This document shows positions 1 to 5,782 of a stretch of DNA of 8,594 nt, piece after piece. The notes below the pieces were generated by a model. It was not told the origin of the DNA. It saw only the letters and a list, made by a program, of their open reading frames with translations, and searched no databases. The DNA is from DATFHX01 sp035247945. Lineage in GTDB: Bacteria; Patescibacteriota; Saccharimonadia; Saccharimonadales; Saccharimonadaceae. Location of the stretch: NCBI GenBank assembly GCA_035247945.1, contig DATFHX010000017.1, forward strand, positions 1 to 8,594, in the 5' to 3' direction. Numbering within the stretch: position 1 is the first letter of the stretch; every line of letters starts with the position of its first letter. The position numbers and the translations under genes were made by a program.

Positions 1-1
1 T

Positions 2-376
2 GGCAATATCGATGTTGAAATGGCCTGGCATATTGGTAAGGCGGTTTCGGAATGGCTGGCATCGCCGGGACATGTTGTGGTATTCTATGCACCGCTTCGT
101 CAACAACTCGCCACGGCGATTATCGAAGGTGTGCGTCTTCAGGGACGAGATGCTGCGGACGGAGGTGCTGGAGATATTTCGCTCGCTGCGGAGCACGCCA
201 AGAAGCCGGGATGTGCGGGAGCGATTGTTGTTGGCCAGGTTGGCGATACAGTTACAATCGAAGTGTGTCAGGCTGGTGGAACGGTACTTACGGGAGGTGT
301 GCTCACACAGCTTCATGAGCAGGCTCGAGCGGGAAATTTTGTTCCAGCTCGTACAAAAGGCGATTTAATAGGATAG
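2..376 (+). CDS. Phosphohexomutase domain I-like protein, partial at 5' end, active-site loop missing
   Basis: The reading frame is open from base 2, so the true start probably lies upstream; the ATG at 20 has no Shine-Dalgarno sequence. The visible 124 residues resemble domain I of phosphomannomutase/phosphoglucomutase (alpha-D-phosphohexomutase family). A stretch like IGKAVSEWL matches the first helix (usually near 'YKIGRAF'), VVVFYAPLRQQLATAIIEGV matches the usual 'VVVGRDTR.SS..LAEALIEG', and AGAIVVGQVGD occupies the place of 'GGIMVTASHNP'. The phosphoserine loop (TASHNP) is therefore absent, and the protein stops about 120 residues in, whereas the family has four domains and about 450 residues. 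It is probably a non-catalytic single-domain relative (binding or regulatory) or a decayed remnant. The frame is intact with sensible composition, which argues against random decay. The link to the family is by eye only. Confidence 0.6.
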   Translation, partial: GNIDVEMAWHIGKAVSEWLASPGHVVVFYAPLRQQLATAIIEGVRLQGRDAADGGAGDISLAAEHAKKPGCAGAIVVGQVGDTVTIEVCQAGGTVLTGGVLTQLHEQARAGNFVPARTKGDLIG

Positions 377-386
377 CTTTTACAAC

Positions 387-427
387 AAAAAATTAGCACT
401 CGCTGCTTGCAAGTGCTAATTTTTTTC
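387..427 (+). terminator. A/U-flanked hairpin, probable terminator of the upstream gene, overlapping CIRCE
   Basis: A 14-bp perfect stem (387-400 with 412-425) has an 11-base loop and is bordered by six A on the left and seven T on the right. This is intrinsic-terminator geometry in both directions. It begins 11 bases after the stop of the phosphomutase-like gene. The stem core is the same inverted repeat that forms the CIRCE operator. Confidence 0.6.
393..419 (+). promoter_or_regulatory. CIRCE operator (HrcA binding site) of groES-groEL
   Basis: TTAGCACTC, nine bases, AAGTGCTAA. The known CIRCE consensus is TTAGCACTC-N9-GAGTGCTAA; only the first base of the right arm differs. It sits 56 bases before the groES start codon. 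By family knowledge the HrcA repressor binds here and releases on heat or protein-folding stress. No hrcA gene is in the window. Confidence 0.93.
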
Positions 428-435
428 TTTATAGT
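407..435 (+). promoter_or_regulatory. Probable groES-groEL promoter overlapping CIRCE
   Basis: TTGCAA (407-412, 4/6 to the -35 consensus) and TATAGT (430-435, 5/6 to the -10 consensus) are 17 bases apart. The -35 lies inside the CIRCE loop and right arm, so HrcA binding would block polymerase directly. A weaker alternative -10 is TACTAT at 450-455. Confidence 0.6.
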
Positions 436-475
436 AAAAGGTGCATACGTACTATGTAATGTAATGGAGGAAGCA

Positions 476-742
476 ATGAGTACACCTATTAACCCTCTGG
501 CTGACCGTGTAGTTGCGATCCGCGAGGAAGCTGCAACGAAGACGGCAAGCGGCCTATATTTACCTGATAACGCAAAAGAAAAGCCCACTATGGCTGTTGT
601 TGAAGCAGTCGGCCCTGACGTCAAGACGCTTAAAAAGGGTGACAAGATTGTATATAAAGAATATTCAACGACTGAACTAAAAGTAAACGGTACTGAATAT
701 CTGATTATTAAGGAAGAGGACGTCCTCGCGACAGTCGCGTAG
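476..742 (+). CDS. groES: Co-chaperonin GroES (Hsp10)
   Basis: An 88-residue GroES that caps the GroEL ring and closes the folding chamber in the cytoplasm. The start is the ATG at 476, five bases after GGAGG (466-470); a longer frame from 407 would begin inside the CIRCE element and is rejected. The N-terminal strand INPLADRVVAIREE (5-18) is typical. The mobile loop is about 20-37, with G26-L27-Y28-L29 taking the place of the E. coli Gly-Ile-Val-Leu that docks on GroEL. The C-terminus has the usual Glu-Asp-Val-Leu-Ala ending. The protein is shorter than E. coli GroES (97 aa) because the roof-loop segment after VGP (about residue 47) is shortened. groEL follows after 27 bases, so the pair is one operon under CIRCE control. 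Confidence 0.96.
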   Translation: MSTPINPLADRVVAIREEAATKTASGLYLPDNAKEKPTMAVVEAVGPDVKTLKKGDKIVYKEYSTTELKVNGTEYLIIKEEDVLATVA

Positions 743-769
743 TCTATTTCTAAAAGGAGTAACGTAAGA

Positions 770-2413
770 ATGGCTAAGAAAGTATTTTATGATGACGATG
801 CACGTGAACGCGTGCTCGGTGGGGCAAAAGCGCTCTACGATGCAGTGAAAGTAACCTACGGTCCAAAAGGTCGTAACGTTGTGATTGCAAAGGGATACGG
901 TGGACCAACCGTTACCCACGATGGTGTGACGGTTGCTGAAAGTGTCGATCTTCCAGAGAATGACGACGAGACGCTCGGATACAAGGTCGGTGCAGAACTC
1001 ATCAAGCAGGCTGCGAGCAAGCTTAATAAGGTTGCTGGTGATGGTACGACAACTGTTACAGTACTTACCTACAACATCCTCAAGGAGGCAAATCGCCTTA
1101 TCGCTGCAGGCCACAACCCACAGGAGCTTCGTAAGGGAATTGAGGCTGCGGGTGCAGAGGTTGTTTCGCAGCTTGATAGCCTTGCTGAGAGTATCGAAGG
1201 TAAGCGTGACCGTGTAGCCGAGGTTGCAACGATTAGTGCCGGTGATGCAAGTATCGGGAAGCTTATTGCCGATGTGATTGAAAAGATTGGTAAGGACGGT
1301 GTTGTAACTGTTGAAGCTGGTCAGGGTCTTGAGATGGAATCTGAAGTTGTTGAAGGCTTCTCACTCGACCGTGGATTTGTCAGTGGACTGTTTGCGACTG
1401 ACGTGAATCGCCAAGAGGCGGTCTACGAAAAGCCAGCTGTGCTGATCACAGACAAGAAGATCTCAAGCGTCCAGGAATTCCTACCAATGCTTGAGAAGCT
1501 TGCTCAAGCAGGCAAGAAAGATCTTGTCCTTCTCGCGGATGACGTTGAAGGTGAAGCACTGAGTGTCCTCGTCCTTAACAAGCTTAAGGGTGTCTTTAAT
1601 ACTGTTGCAGTCAAGGCGCCTGCATTTGGTGACCGCCGTAAAGAAATTCTCGAAGACATTGCAATTCTCACCGGTGCGACTGTGGTAAGCGAAGACCGCG
1701 GCATGTCGTTTGAGAACGTCGGACTTGAAGTACTTGGAAGCGCACGAAAAGTGATCGTTGGAAAAGACGAATCTACGATTATTGAAGGTGCTGGTAAGGC
1801 GACTGATGTTACTGCACGAATCAAGCAAATCCTGCTTCAGGCTGAGAATGCATCAAGCGAGTACGACAAAGAGCAGTACGAGAAGCGAGCCGCAGCACTT
1901 AACGGAAAAGTGGCCGTCATTAAGGTTGGTGGTGCAACGGAAACTGAAATTGATGAGAAGAAATTCCGCGTTGATGACGCAGTTGCTGCTACCAAAGCTG
2001 CCCTTTCAGAAGGTATTGTTGCCGGTGGTGGTGTCACGCTTGTGAACCTTTCTGCTGGCATAAAGGCTGAAGGCTCAGACAGCATTACTGCTGGACGCCA
2101 GATCCTGAAGAATGCGCTTCGTCAACCATTCCTCCAGATTACCGCAAATGCTGGCCTTAACAGCGAAGCACTGCTTGCGCAGGTTGAGGCGGGTAAGACC
2201 GGGTTCGGTATTAACGTCAACGCTCCTGAAAAAGGCTTGGTGGACGTTAAGAAAGACGGTGTCATTGACCCTGTGAAGGTAACGAAGGAAGCAGTTCAGA
2301 ACGCAGTTTCGATTGCCTCGACGGCTGCTACTATGGGCGCACTCGTTATTGATATTCCAGAGCCCGAGGCGCCAGCTGCACCTGCTGGTATGCCAGGTGG
2401 TATGGGATTCTAG
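770..2413 (+). CDS. groEL: Chaperonin GroEL (Hsp60), 547 aa
   Basis: Full-length chaperonin that folds proteins in an ATP-driven cytoplasmic double ring with GroES. The start ATG has AAGGAG at 754-759. Equatorial ATP-site motifs are GPKGRNV (31-37), D51 in THDGVTV, and DGTTT (91-95). The catalytic aspartate matching E. coli D398 is D403 in RVDDAVAAT, followed by GIVAGGGV (415-422). The apical domain keeps the hydrophobic binding surface around F203, L207 and F208, plus DDVEGEAL (257-264) and VKAPAFGDRR (281-290). The C-terminus ends in a Gly-Met-rich tail (GMPGGMGF). Compared with E. coli, a few extra residues sit around 62-74, just before the helix leading to DGTTT. Transcription comes from the groES promoter and ends at a hairpin about 20 bases downstream. 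Confidence 0.98.
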   Translation: MAKKVFYDDDARERVLGGAKALYDAVKVTYGPKGRNVVIAKGYGGPTVTHDGVTVAESVDLPENDDETLGYKVGAELIKQAASKLNKVAGDGTTTVTVLTYNILKEANRLIAAGHNPQELRKGIEAAGAEVVSQLDSLAESIEGKRDRVAEVATISAGDASIGKLIADVIEKIGKDGVVTVEAGQGLEMESEVVEGFSLDRGFVSGLFATDVNRQEAVYEKPAVLITDKKISSVQEFLPMLEKLAQAGKKDLVLLADDVEGEALSVLVLNKLKGVFNTVAVKAPAFGDRRKEILEDIAILTGATVVSEDRGMSFENVGLEVLGSARKVIVGKDESTIIEGAGKATDVTARIKQILLQAENASSEYDKEQYEKRAAALNGKVAVIKVGGATETEIDEKKFRVDDAVAATKAALSEGIVAGGGVTLVNLSAGIKAEGSDSITAGRQILKNALRQPFLQITANAGLNSEALLAQVEAGKTGFGINVNAPEKGLVDVKKDGVIDPVKVTKEAVQNAVSIASTAATMGALVIDIPEPEAPAAPAGMPGGMGF

Positions 2414-2431
2414 TCAAACACTAGAGCTACG

Positions 2432-2465
2432 AAAATGCACCCAGGATTTACCTGGGTGTATTTTT
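2432..2465 (+). terminator. Intrinsic terminator of groES-groEL, likely bidirectional
   Basis: CACCCAGG (2438-2445), loop ATTTA, CCTGGGTG (2451-2458), followed by TATTTTT. The reverse strand also has a short T run after the stem (GCATTTT), so it could stop transcription arriving from the minus-strand genes as well. Confidence 0.9.
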
Positions 2466-2500
2466 ATAAGTAGGGGTAGAGTCCTTCCATTATAAGAGGA

Positions 2501-2526
2501 ACCCCGACGCGTTCAGGCGCCGGGGT
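2501..2526 (-). terminator. GC-rich hairpin, possible terminator of the 2555-3069 gene pair
   Basis: On the minus strand ACCCCGGCGC pairs with GCGTCGGGGT around a six-base loop, a 10-bp stem with one G-T wobble. That wobble becomes an A-C mismatch on the plus strand, which favours the minus strand as the working one. It lies about 28 bases past the stop at 2555. The T tract is poor (CCTCTTATAA), so termination strength is uncertain; the bidirectional hairpin at 2432-2465 could act as backup. Confidence 0.5.
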
Positions 2527-2554
2527 GCTCTTTAGTACCTTCCTATGAGTGTGC

Positions 2555-2794
2555 TTACCGCTTCTTCTTACTTACGGTGATGACGGCGAGTTCGAGCGGA
2601 ATTTCCATCCGCTGGAGCATTTTCAGGGGCGAGTCATCGTCCCTGAAGCCGACGCCTTCCATCAGCTCCACCATACCCGTCTCAGGGTTGGTGTATGCGA
2701 TGTCGTACCACACGGTCGGGTTGTACCGGGAGTCGATTCCGGTCTGTGTGGTGGTGGGGAAGGGCATCTGCCTCTGCCGTGCACGACGAACCAT
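2555..2794 (-). CDS. Small protein of unknown function (79 aa), second gene of a coupled pair
   Basis: I do not recognise this protein. The chosen start is the ATG at 2794-2792, which overlaps the stop of the upstream gene in a TAATG junction, with GAGGAG at 2811-2806. A longer frame would begin deep inside the upstream gene. The N-terminus is basic (MVRRARQRQ). The middle (18-50) is polar and aromatic, with YNPTVWYDIAYTN and a NPETG turn that suggest beta strands. Residues 51-54 are an acidic RDDD, 61-73 look amphipathic, and the tail is basic (SKKKR). There is no signal peptide, membrane segment or cysteine. Coupled translation implies it is made in step with its partner and may form a complex with it. 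Its base composition is more GC-rich than groEL. Confidence 0.65.
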   Translation of the reverse strand: MVRRARQRQMPFPTTTQTGIDSRYNPTVWYDIAYTNPETGMVELMEGVGFRDDDSPLKMLQRMEIPLELAVITVSKKKR

Positions 2795-3069
2795 TAGGCG
2801 CGTAACTCCTCTAGGAACGTTGCCACTGCGCCGTTTTGGCCACAGTGGATATTGAAGGACTTGTCGTCTGTGGTACGGCAAAGGAAGCTATGGGTGTTGC
2901 CGTACCCCTGGATGCTGCTGTCAACACGGAAGCGCAGCGGAACGTATACGTCAGACTCTCCCGTAAAGGAAAGCTCAACGATTCCGCCGCGTCTTCTGAG
3001 TGCGCGCACGAGGCGTGCTCGTACGGTCTCGACGGGGAGAATGCTGACGCAACTGCGTATTCGCCGCAT
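2794..3069 (-). CDS. Small protein of unknown function (91 aa), first gene of a coupled pair
   Basis: Not recognised. The ATG at 3069-3067 is preceded by GAGG with four-base spacing and by an in-frame TGA nine bases upstream, so the start is well bounded. The N-terminal 28 residues are strongly basic (Arg at 2, 3, 5, 17, 19, 22, 25-27), which suggests nucleic-acid or membrane-surface contact. Residues 30-50 alternate as in beta strands (GGIVELSFTGESDVYVPLRF). Cysteines are at 7, 64 and 76, with H60 and H75 near the latter two; metal binding is possible but unproven. It has its own promoter (3117-3145), and its TAA overlaps the ATG of the next gene. Clean expression signals support a real gene. 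Confidence 0.65.
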   Translation of the reverse strand: MRRIRSCVSILPVETVRARLVRALRRRGGIVELSFTGESDVYVPLRFRVDSSIQGYGNTHSFLCRTTDDKSFNIHCGQNGAVATFLEELRA

Positions 3070-3116
3070 ATTGCCTCATAGGGGGGGTTAAAGAGCGCAC
3101 ACGATGTGCTAATAAT

Positions 3117-3145
3117 ATATTAACATAATTACTATGTTTAGTCAA
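3117..3145 (-). promoter_or_regulatory. Promoter with internal palindrome for the 2555-3069 pair
   Basis: On the minus strand TTGACT (3145-3140, 5/6) and TAATAT (3122-3117, 4/6) are 17 bases apart. The spacer holds an inverted repeat, AACATA-N5-TATGTT (3122-3138), which reaches the first base of the -10. A dimeric repressor bound there would block polymerase. The leader from about 3110 to 3070 includes seven consecutive C. Confidence 0.65.
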
Positions 3146-3176
3146 TCTTCAAGTGGTGATCATAAGATAATTCAAT

Positions 3177-3219
3177 AAAAAACGCCCGCCTGGGTTGACC
3201 GGTAGTCAGCCCAGGCGGG
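3177..3219 (-). terminator. Strong intrinsic terminator of the NTF2-like gene
   Basis: CCCGCCTGGG (3185-3194) pairs perfectly with CCCAGGCGGG (3210-3219) around a 15-base loop. On the minus strand the stem is followed by CG and six T (3182-3177). It starts five bases past the stop codon at 3225. Confidence 0.92.
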
Positions 3220-3224
3220 TACGC

Positions 3225-3656
3225 TCAGCCGAAGAGCTGGGCGAAGTTGTCGCCACTTTCGGCGATCACTTGGAAGGTGCTGATCTCGCCGTCCTTGAAG
3301 GTGACGATATCGCGCTGCCACATGGACACCTTGCGGCCGTCGCCCTTGACCGAGCCGCCTCGCGGATGGCGACTACGGAGTGTTCCGGTGAACGTGGCGT
3401 GGTTGATCAGGCGCACGACCAGCCGGCCGGCCTTGTCTATCCCGTGCTGCTGAATGCTCACGTTCTTACCGAGGTCGGGCATGCCCTCCTTCTGTCGGGC
3501 TATCTCGGCGAGCAGCTGCTCACGGTTGAGCTTCTCCAGTCCCGTGCCGAGATTGGCGGAGAAGGTCTCCGTCGTGAGTGCTTCGAGCTCCTCCAGGTCG
3601 CCCTTGATGAGGGCGTCGGCGAAGCGCTTGTAGCGGTTGAACTCTTCCGAACTCAC
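3225..3656 (-). CDS. NTF2/SnoaL-like fold protein (143 aa)
   Basis: The pattern fits the SnoaL/NTF2-like superfamily: an N-terminal helix (FNRYKRFADALIKGDLEEL, 6-24), a Glu-rich helix 45-58, and C-terminal strands with WQRDIVTFKDGEISTFQVIA (113-132). The family makes small alpha-beta cones that bind or transform small hydrophobic molecules (cyclases, isomerases) or serve as binding domains; the substrate cannot be told here. Two GTG codons compete for the start. The one at 3656 is five bases after AGGGAG, while the one at 3662 overlaps that motif, so 3656 is preferred. No signal peptide or membrane segment is visible. A line I counted within it is about 67% GC against about 50% in groEL, suggesting a foreign origin. 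It has its own promoter and terminator. Confidence 0.72.
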   Translation of the reverse strand: MSSEEFNRYKRFADALIKGDLEELEALTTETFSANLGTGLEKLNREQLLAEIARQKEGMPDLGKNVSIQQHGIDKAGRLVVRLINHATFTGTLRSRHPRGGSVKGDGRKVSMWQRDIVTFKDGEISTFQVIAESGDNFAQLFG

Positions 3657-3699
3657 AATCACTCCCTGGTGTACGGTACGCCACCTGGCGCGAGTATGT

Positions 3700-3727
3700 A
3701 TTGTATCAGGTTTTTGTAATTAGTAAA
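3700..3727 (-). promoter_or_regulatory. Promoter of the NTF2-like gene
   Basis: On the minus strand TTTACT (3727-3722, 4/6) and TACAAT (3705-3700, 5/6) are 16 bases apart. The -35 lies within the right arm of the preceding gene's terminator hairpin (3723-3750), so terminator and promoter overlap. Confidence 0.55.
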
Positions 3728-3750
3728 GCACCTCATTTGAGGTGCTTTAC
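3723..3750 (-). terminator. 12-bp perfect hairpin, terminator of the Ala/Pro-rich gene
   Basis: GTAAAGCACCTC (3723-3734), loop ATTT, GAGGTGCTTTAC (3739-3750). It lies 20 bases past the stop of the minus-strand gene at 3771. The T tract is weak on the minus strand and slightly better on the plus strand (GTTCTTTT). Confidence 0.65.
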
Positions 3751-3770
3751 GTTCTTTTCCAGATACTTCT

Positions 3771-4238
3771 TTATTGCTTTGGACCTGAAAGATAGTCGAT
3801 TTCTTTAATGACATCGAGAAGTGCCTGTGCGCGGCGCGCTTCGTCGGTGATGTTCTTAGCCGCATCATGTGCAGGTGCAATGAGCGCTTGGTCGTCTGTA
3901 GAGCGAAGAAGAAGAAGGTAGGTGTCGAATTTTTCTTCAGGGCTTACGTCGAGCTTGTCGACGAGTGGACGAAGTTCACTAAGTGCATCTTGCTTAATAG
4001 CTTCAAGGTCGCCAGGTACTGCCGGAGCTGGCATAGGGGTTGGAGCTGGGGTTGTAATGGCAGGTTCTGGTGCGGCAGGTGCACTCACCTCTGGCTCGGC
4101 GGGCGCTTCTGGTGCAGGCGTGTCAGTTGCAACTGGGGTTGCTGCTGCAGCGTTTGCTTGCTGATTAATGCCGGCGAGTACCTTCGCGAGCTCTTGATCG
4201 TCACTAATTGGTTGTTGATTTGCTGGTTGAATGTCCAT
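3771..4238 (-). CDS. Ala/Pro-rich linker protein with C-terminal helical domain (155 aa)
   Basis: Function unknown. The chosen start is ATG 4238, five bases after AGAGG; an ATG 15 bases upstream lacks such a site. There are three regions: a polar, Gln-rich N-terminus (1-28, with a possible short helix QELAKVLAGI); a low-complexity Ala/Pro/Thr/Glu linker (about 29-76) with repeated TPAPEAP-like units; and a charged helical domain (77-155) containing SELRPLVDKLDVSPEEKFD and ending in LLDVIKEIDYLSGPKQ. From memory, the C-terminal domain resembles a conserved uncharacterised Saccharibacteria protein. No signal peptide or membrane segment is seen, so the linker probably tethers two cytoplasmic modules. 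The gene is divergent from the isomerase gene. Composition here resembles the core genes rather than the GC-rich small genes. Confidence 0.8.
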   Translation of the reverse strand: MDIQPANQQPISDDQELAKVLAGINQQANAAAATPVATDTPAPEAPAEPEVSAPAAPEPAITTPAPTPMPAPAVPGDLEAIKQDALSELRPLVDKLDVSPEEKFDTYLLLLRSTDDQALIAPAHDAAKNITDEARRAQALLDVIKEIDYLSGPKQ

Positions 4239-4272
4239 GCCCACCTCTTGCATTTAATACTTATGCTTCTTT

Positions 4273-4298
4273 ACTAAATACTGTATCATAGTATTAGT
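4273..4298. promoter_or_regulatory. Inverted repeat in the divergent promoter region
   Basis: ACTAAATACT (4273-4282), seven bases, AGTATTAGT (4290-4298); the right arm is the complement of the left apart from one bulged A. It lies midway between the starts of the Ala/Pro-rich gene (4238, minus) and the isomerase gene (4340, plus), where a regulator could control both. Tentative -35/-10 pairs are TTGCGA 4309-4304 with TACAGT 4285-4280 on the minus strand, and TTTACT 4270-4275 with TAGTAT 4295-4300 (19 apart) on the plus strand. Both are weak matches. Confidence 0.45.
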
Positions 4299-4339
4299 AT
4301 GACTCGCAAGTGAGTAAAAAGTGGAGGGCACACTCTTAA

Positions 4340-5383
4340 ATGTTAGATGATGACAATGTAATTAAACAACGCGATCCGAAGGGTGCGTTGACCTTTGCAG
4401 CAATGCAGAGTCAGCAGGCTCGTTTCGCAGTTCATGTAGAACATCCGGAGCACGATGGACGACAGATCACAAAAGTAGTCGTTGGTGGTATGGGCGGATC
4501 GGCCCTCGCTGCGCTTGTTGCGAAAACGTGGCTTGCCGCAGAGCTCACGGTTCCATTTGAAGTAGTTCGAAGTTATGATCTTCCATATTATGTCGACTAC
4601 AATACCCTTGTTATTGCGAGTAGCTACTCTGGGAACACAGAAGAAACGCTTAGTATGCTCAAGCAAGCCCAGGAGCGCGGAGCGCAGGTTGCAACTATTG
4701 CAGCGGGTGGAAAACTGAAGGAGATTGCTGATGAGAATGAAATTGCCAGCGTGACGCTCCCGAGTGGAGTGCCGCAGCGCATGGCCCTCATGTACGGACT
4801 TCGTGCGCTTGTCGCAATTCTTGGGCACTTTGGTGTAACGAGCTTCTCTCGATTTGATGAAATAAGTGCGACGGCGGATTGGTTGGCGAGCGAAACGGCG
4901 CAGTGGACGGCGGATGTTCCTACGCACAAAAACTACGCGAAGCAGCTTGCGCTCCTTGCAGTAGGGAAGACGCCTGTCTTCTACGCTGGGACACTTATGG
5001 CGCCGATTGCGTATAAATGGAAGATTAGTTGGAACGAAAATGCTAAAAATGTAGCGTTTTGGAATGAATACCCCGAATTTAACCACAATGAATTCATGGG
5101 TTGGGCCTCACATCCCATCGACAAGCCTTTTGCGATCTTTGATCTTATGAGTAGTTTTGAGAATCCACGCATTACGAAGCGTTTTGAAATAAGCGACCGC
5201 CTTCTTAGCGGAAAGCGCCCTAAAGCTATTCCTGTAGAGATGAAGGGAACGAGTGTGATCGCCCAGATGCTCTATGGGTGCATCTTGGCAGATTTCGCAA
5301 GTGTCTATGTAGCAATCTTGAACGGTGTCGATCCGGTTACGGTCGGGCTTATTGAGAAGCTCAAGGAAGAGCTCGCAAAATAA
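4340..5383 (+). CDS. Bifunctional phosphoglucose/phosphomannose isomerase (347 aa)
   Basis: Cytoplasmic SIS-domain enzyme that interconverts glucose-6-P or mannose-6-P with fructose-6-P. It belongs to the archaeal/bacterial PGI/PMI family (first described in Pyrobaculum and Aeropyrum), distinct from E. coli Pgi. Key motifs: GGMGGSA (49-55), the sugar-phosphate-binding SSYSGNTEET (94-103), PSGVPQRMALMYGL (141-154) with R147, and NEYPEFNHNEFMGW (242-255), where E243 and H249 lie in the segment holding the catalytic Glu in characterised members. The C-terminus DPVTVGLIEKLKEEL (331-345) is the usual closing helix. Length is typical (about 300-350). The frame has a stop directly before the ATG, so the start is fixed. 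GGAGGG is at 4323-4328, 11 bases away, which is long spacing. It probably supplies the only hexose-phosphate isomerisation step if the genome lacks pgi, which cannot be seen here. Confidence 0.93.
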   Translation: MLDDDNVIKQRDPKGALTFAAMQSQQARFAVHVEHPEHDGRQITKVVVGGMGGSALAALVAKTWLAAELTVPFEVVRSYDLPYYVDYNTLVIASSYSGNTEETLSMLKQAQERGAQVATIAAGGKLKEIADENEIASVTLPSGVPQRMALMYGLRALVAILGHFGVTSFSRFDEISATADWLASETAQWTADVPTHKNYAKQLALLAVGKTPVFYAGTLMAPIAYKWKISWNENAKNVAFWNEYPEFNHNEFMGWASHPIDKPFAIFDLMSSFENPRITKRFEISDRLLSGKRPKAIPVEMKGTSVIAQMLYGCILADFASVYVAILNGVDPVTVGLIEKLKEELAK

Positions 5384-5432
5384 AAACTGCCTGCTACCGT
5401 TTTCCACAGAGACTATGGAAAACGGTAGCAGG
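5383..5432 (-). terminator. 17-bp perfect hairpin terminator of the 5449-5742 gene
   Basis: The arms 5390-5406 and 5416-5432 are perfectly complementary over 17 bp with a nine-base loop. On the minus strand the stem is followed by CAG and TTTTTATTTT, an ideal tail. On the plus strand it would also follow the isomerase stop (5383) but with only a short T run. It starts 16 bases past the minus-strand stop. Confidence 0.92.
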
Positions 5433-5448
5433 ACTTTCGTGGCCGCGT

Positions 5449-5742
5449 CTAGGCCAGATGGAACTCGTACTCGTCGGACCTGTAGGCCGTCCGTTCGATC
5501 TCCGGACTGCGGAACTCACCCTCCTTGACGGTGTGCGGGCGGTCGATCAGGTGACCCTTTGCGACGAGGATGTAGCCCGCGAGCTTTCCGTAGCCTTCGG
5601 CGACGGAGATGCGGTTACCCTTGAGGTCACCGGCATAGTAGGCCTGGTTCCATCCCGCTTCCGCGCACTGCGCACACTCATCGCGGAGTGGGTGTGGCTT
5701 CTCGGAGAGAAGGTGCGCCGGAGGAGTTTCGAAAACCTTCAT
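5449..5742 (-). CDS. Small protein of unknown function (97 aa) with a CxxC motif
   Basis: Not recognised. The ATG at 5742 has no clear Shine-Dalgarno sequence, so the start is less certain than for its neighbours. The N-terminal 30 residues contain H10, H17, C23 and C26 (ECAQCAEAGW), a possible metal knuckle, though the pattern is incomplete. The centre is GNRISVAEGYGKLAGYILVA (42-61) followed by KGHL, suggesting a mixed alpha-beta fold. The C-terminus is charged (PEIERTAYRSDEYEFHLA). No signal peptide or membrane helix. It has its own promoter (5783-5811) and a very strong terminator, and a line I counted within it is about 58% GC. The KGHL region resembles EGHL in the adjacent gene at 5888-6229. 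Confidence 0.65.
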   Translation of the reverse strand: MKVFETPPAHLLSEKPHPLRDECAQCAEAGWNQAYYAGDLKGNRISVAEGYGKLAGYILVAKGHLIDRPHTVKEGEFRSPEIERTAYRSDEYEFHLA

Positions 5743-5782
5743 AAGTATCTGTCACTTTCGACGTACTGGTAGTGCCTTATAG

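Noticed and set aside
407..475. N-terminal extension of groES from an ATG at 407
   Set aside because: The extra 23 residues would be encoded by the CIRCE/promoter region and do not resemble GroES. The ATG at 476 has a proper ribosome-binding site.
677..1828. Minus-strand open frames within groEL
   Set aside because: Antisense to highly conserved chaperonin sequence, with no supporting signals or domains.
3195..3719. Plus-strand open frame of 174 codons opposite the NTF2-like gene
   Set aside because: The minus strand has a consistent start, promoter and terminator and a recognisable fold pattern. The plus frame would start inside the terminator hairpin and has none of these.
4343..5086. Long open frame (247 codons) on the minus strand opposite the isomerase gene
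   Set aside because: It lies wholly antisense to a clear PGI/PMI gene, has no recognisable domain, and is odd in composition (Arg- and Cys-rich). It is a shadow of the real frame.
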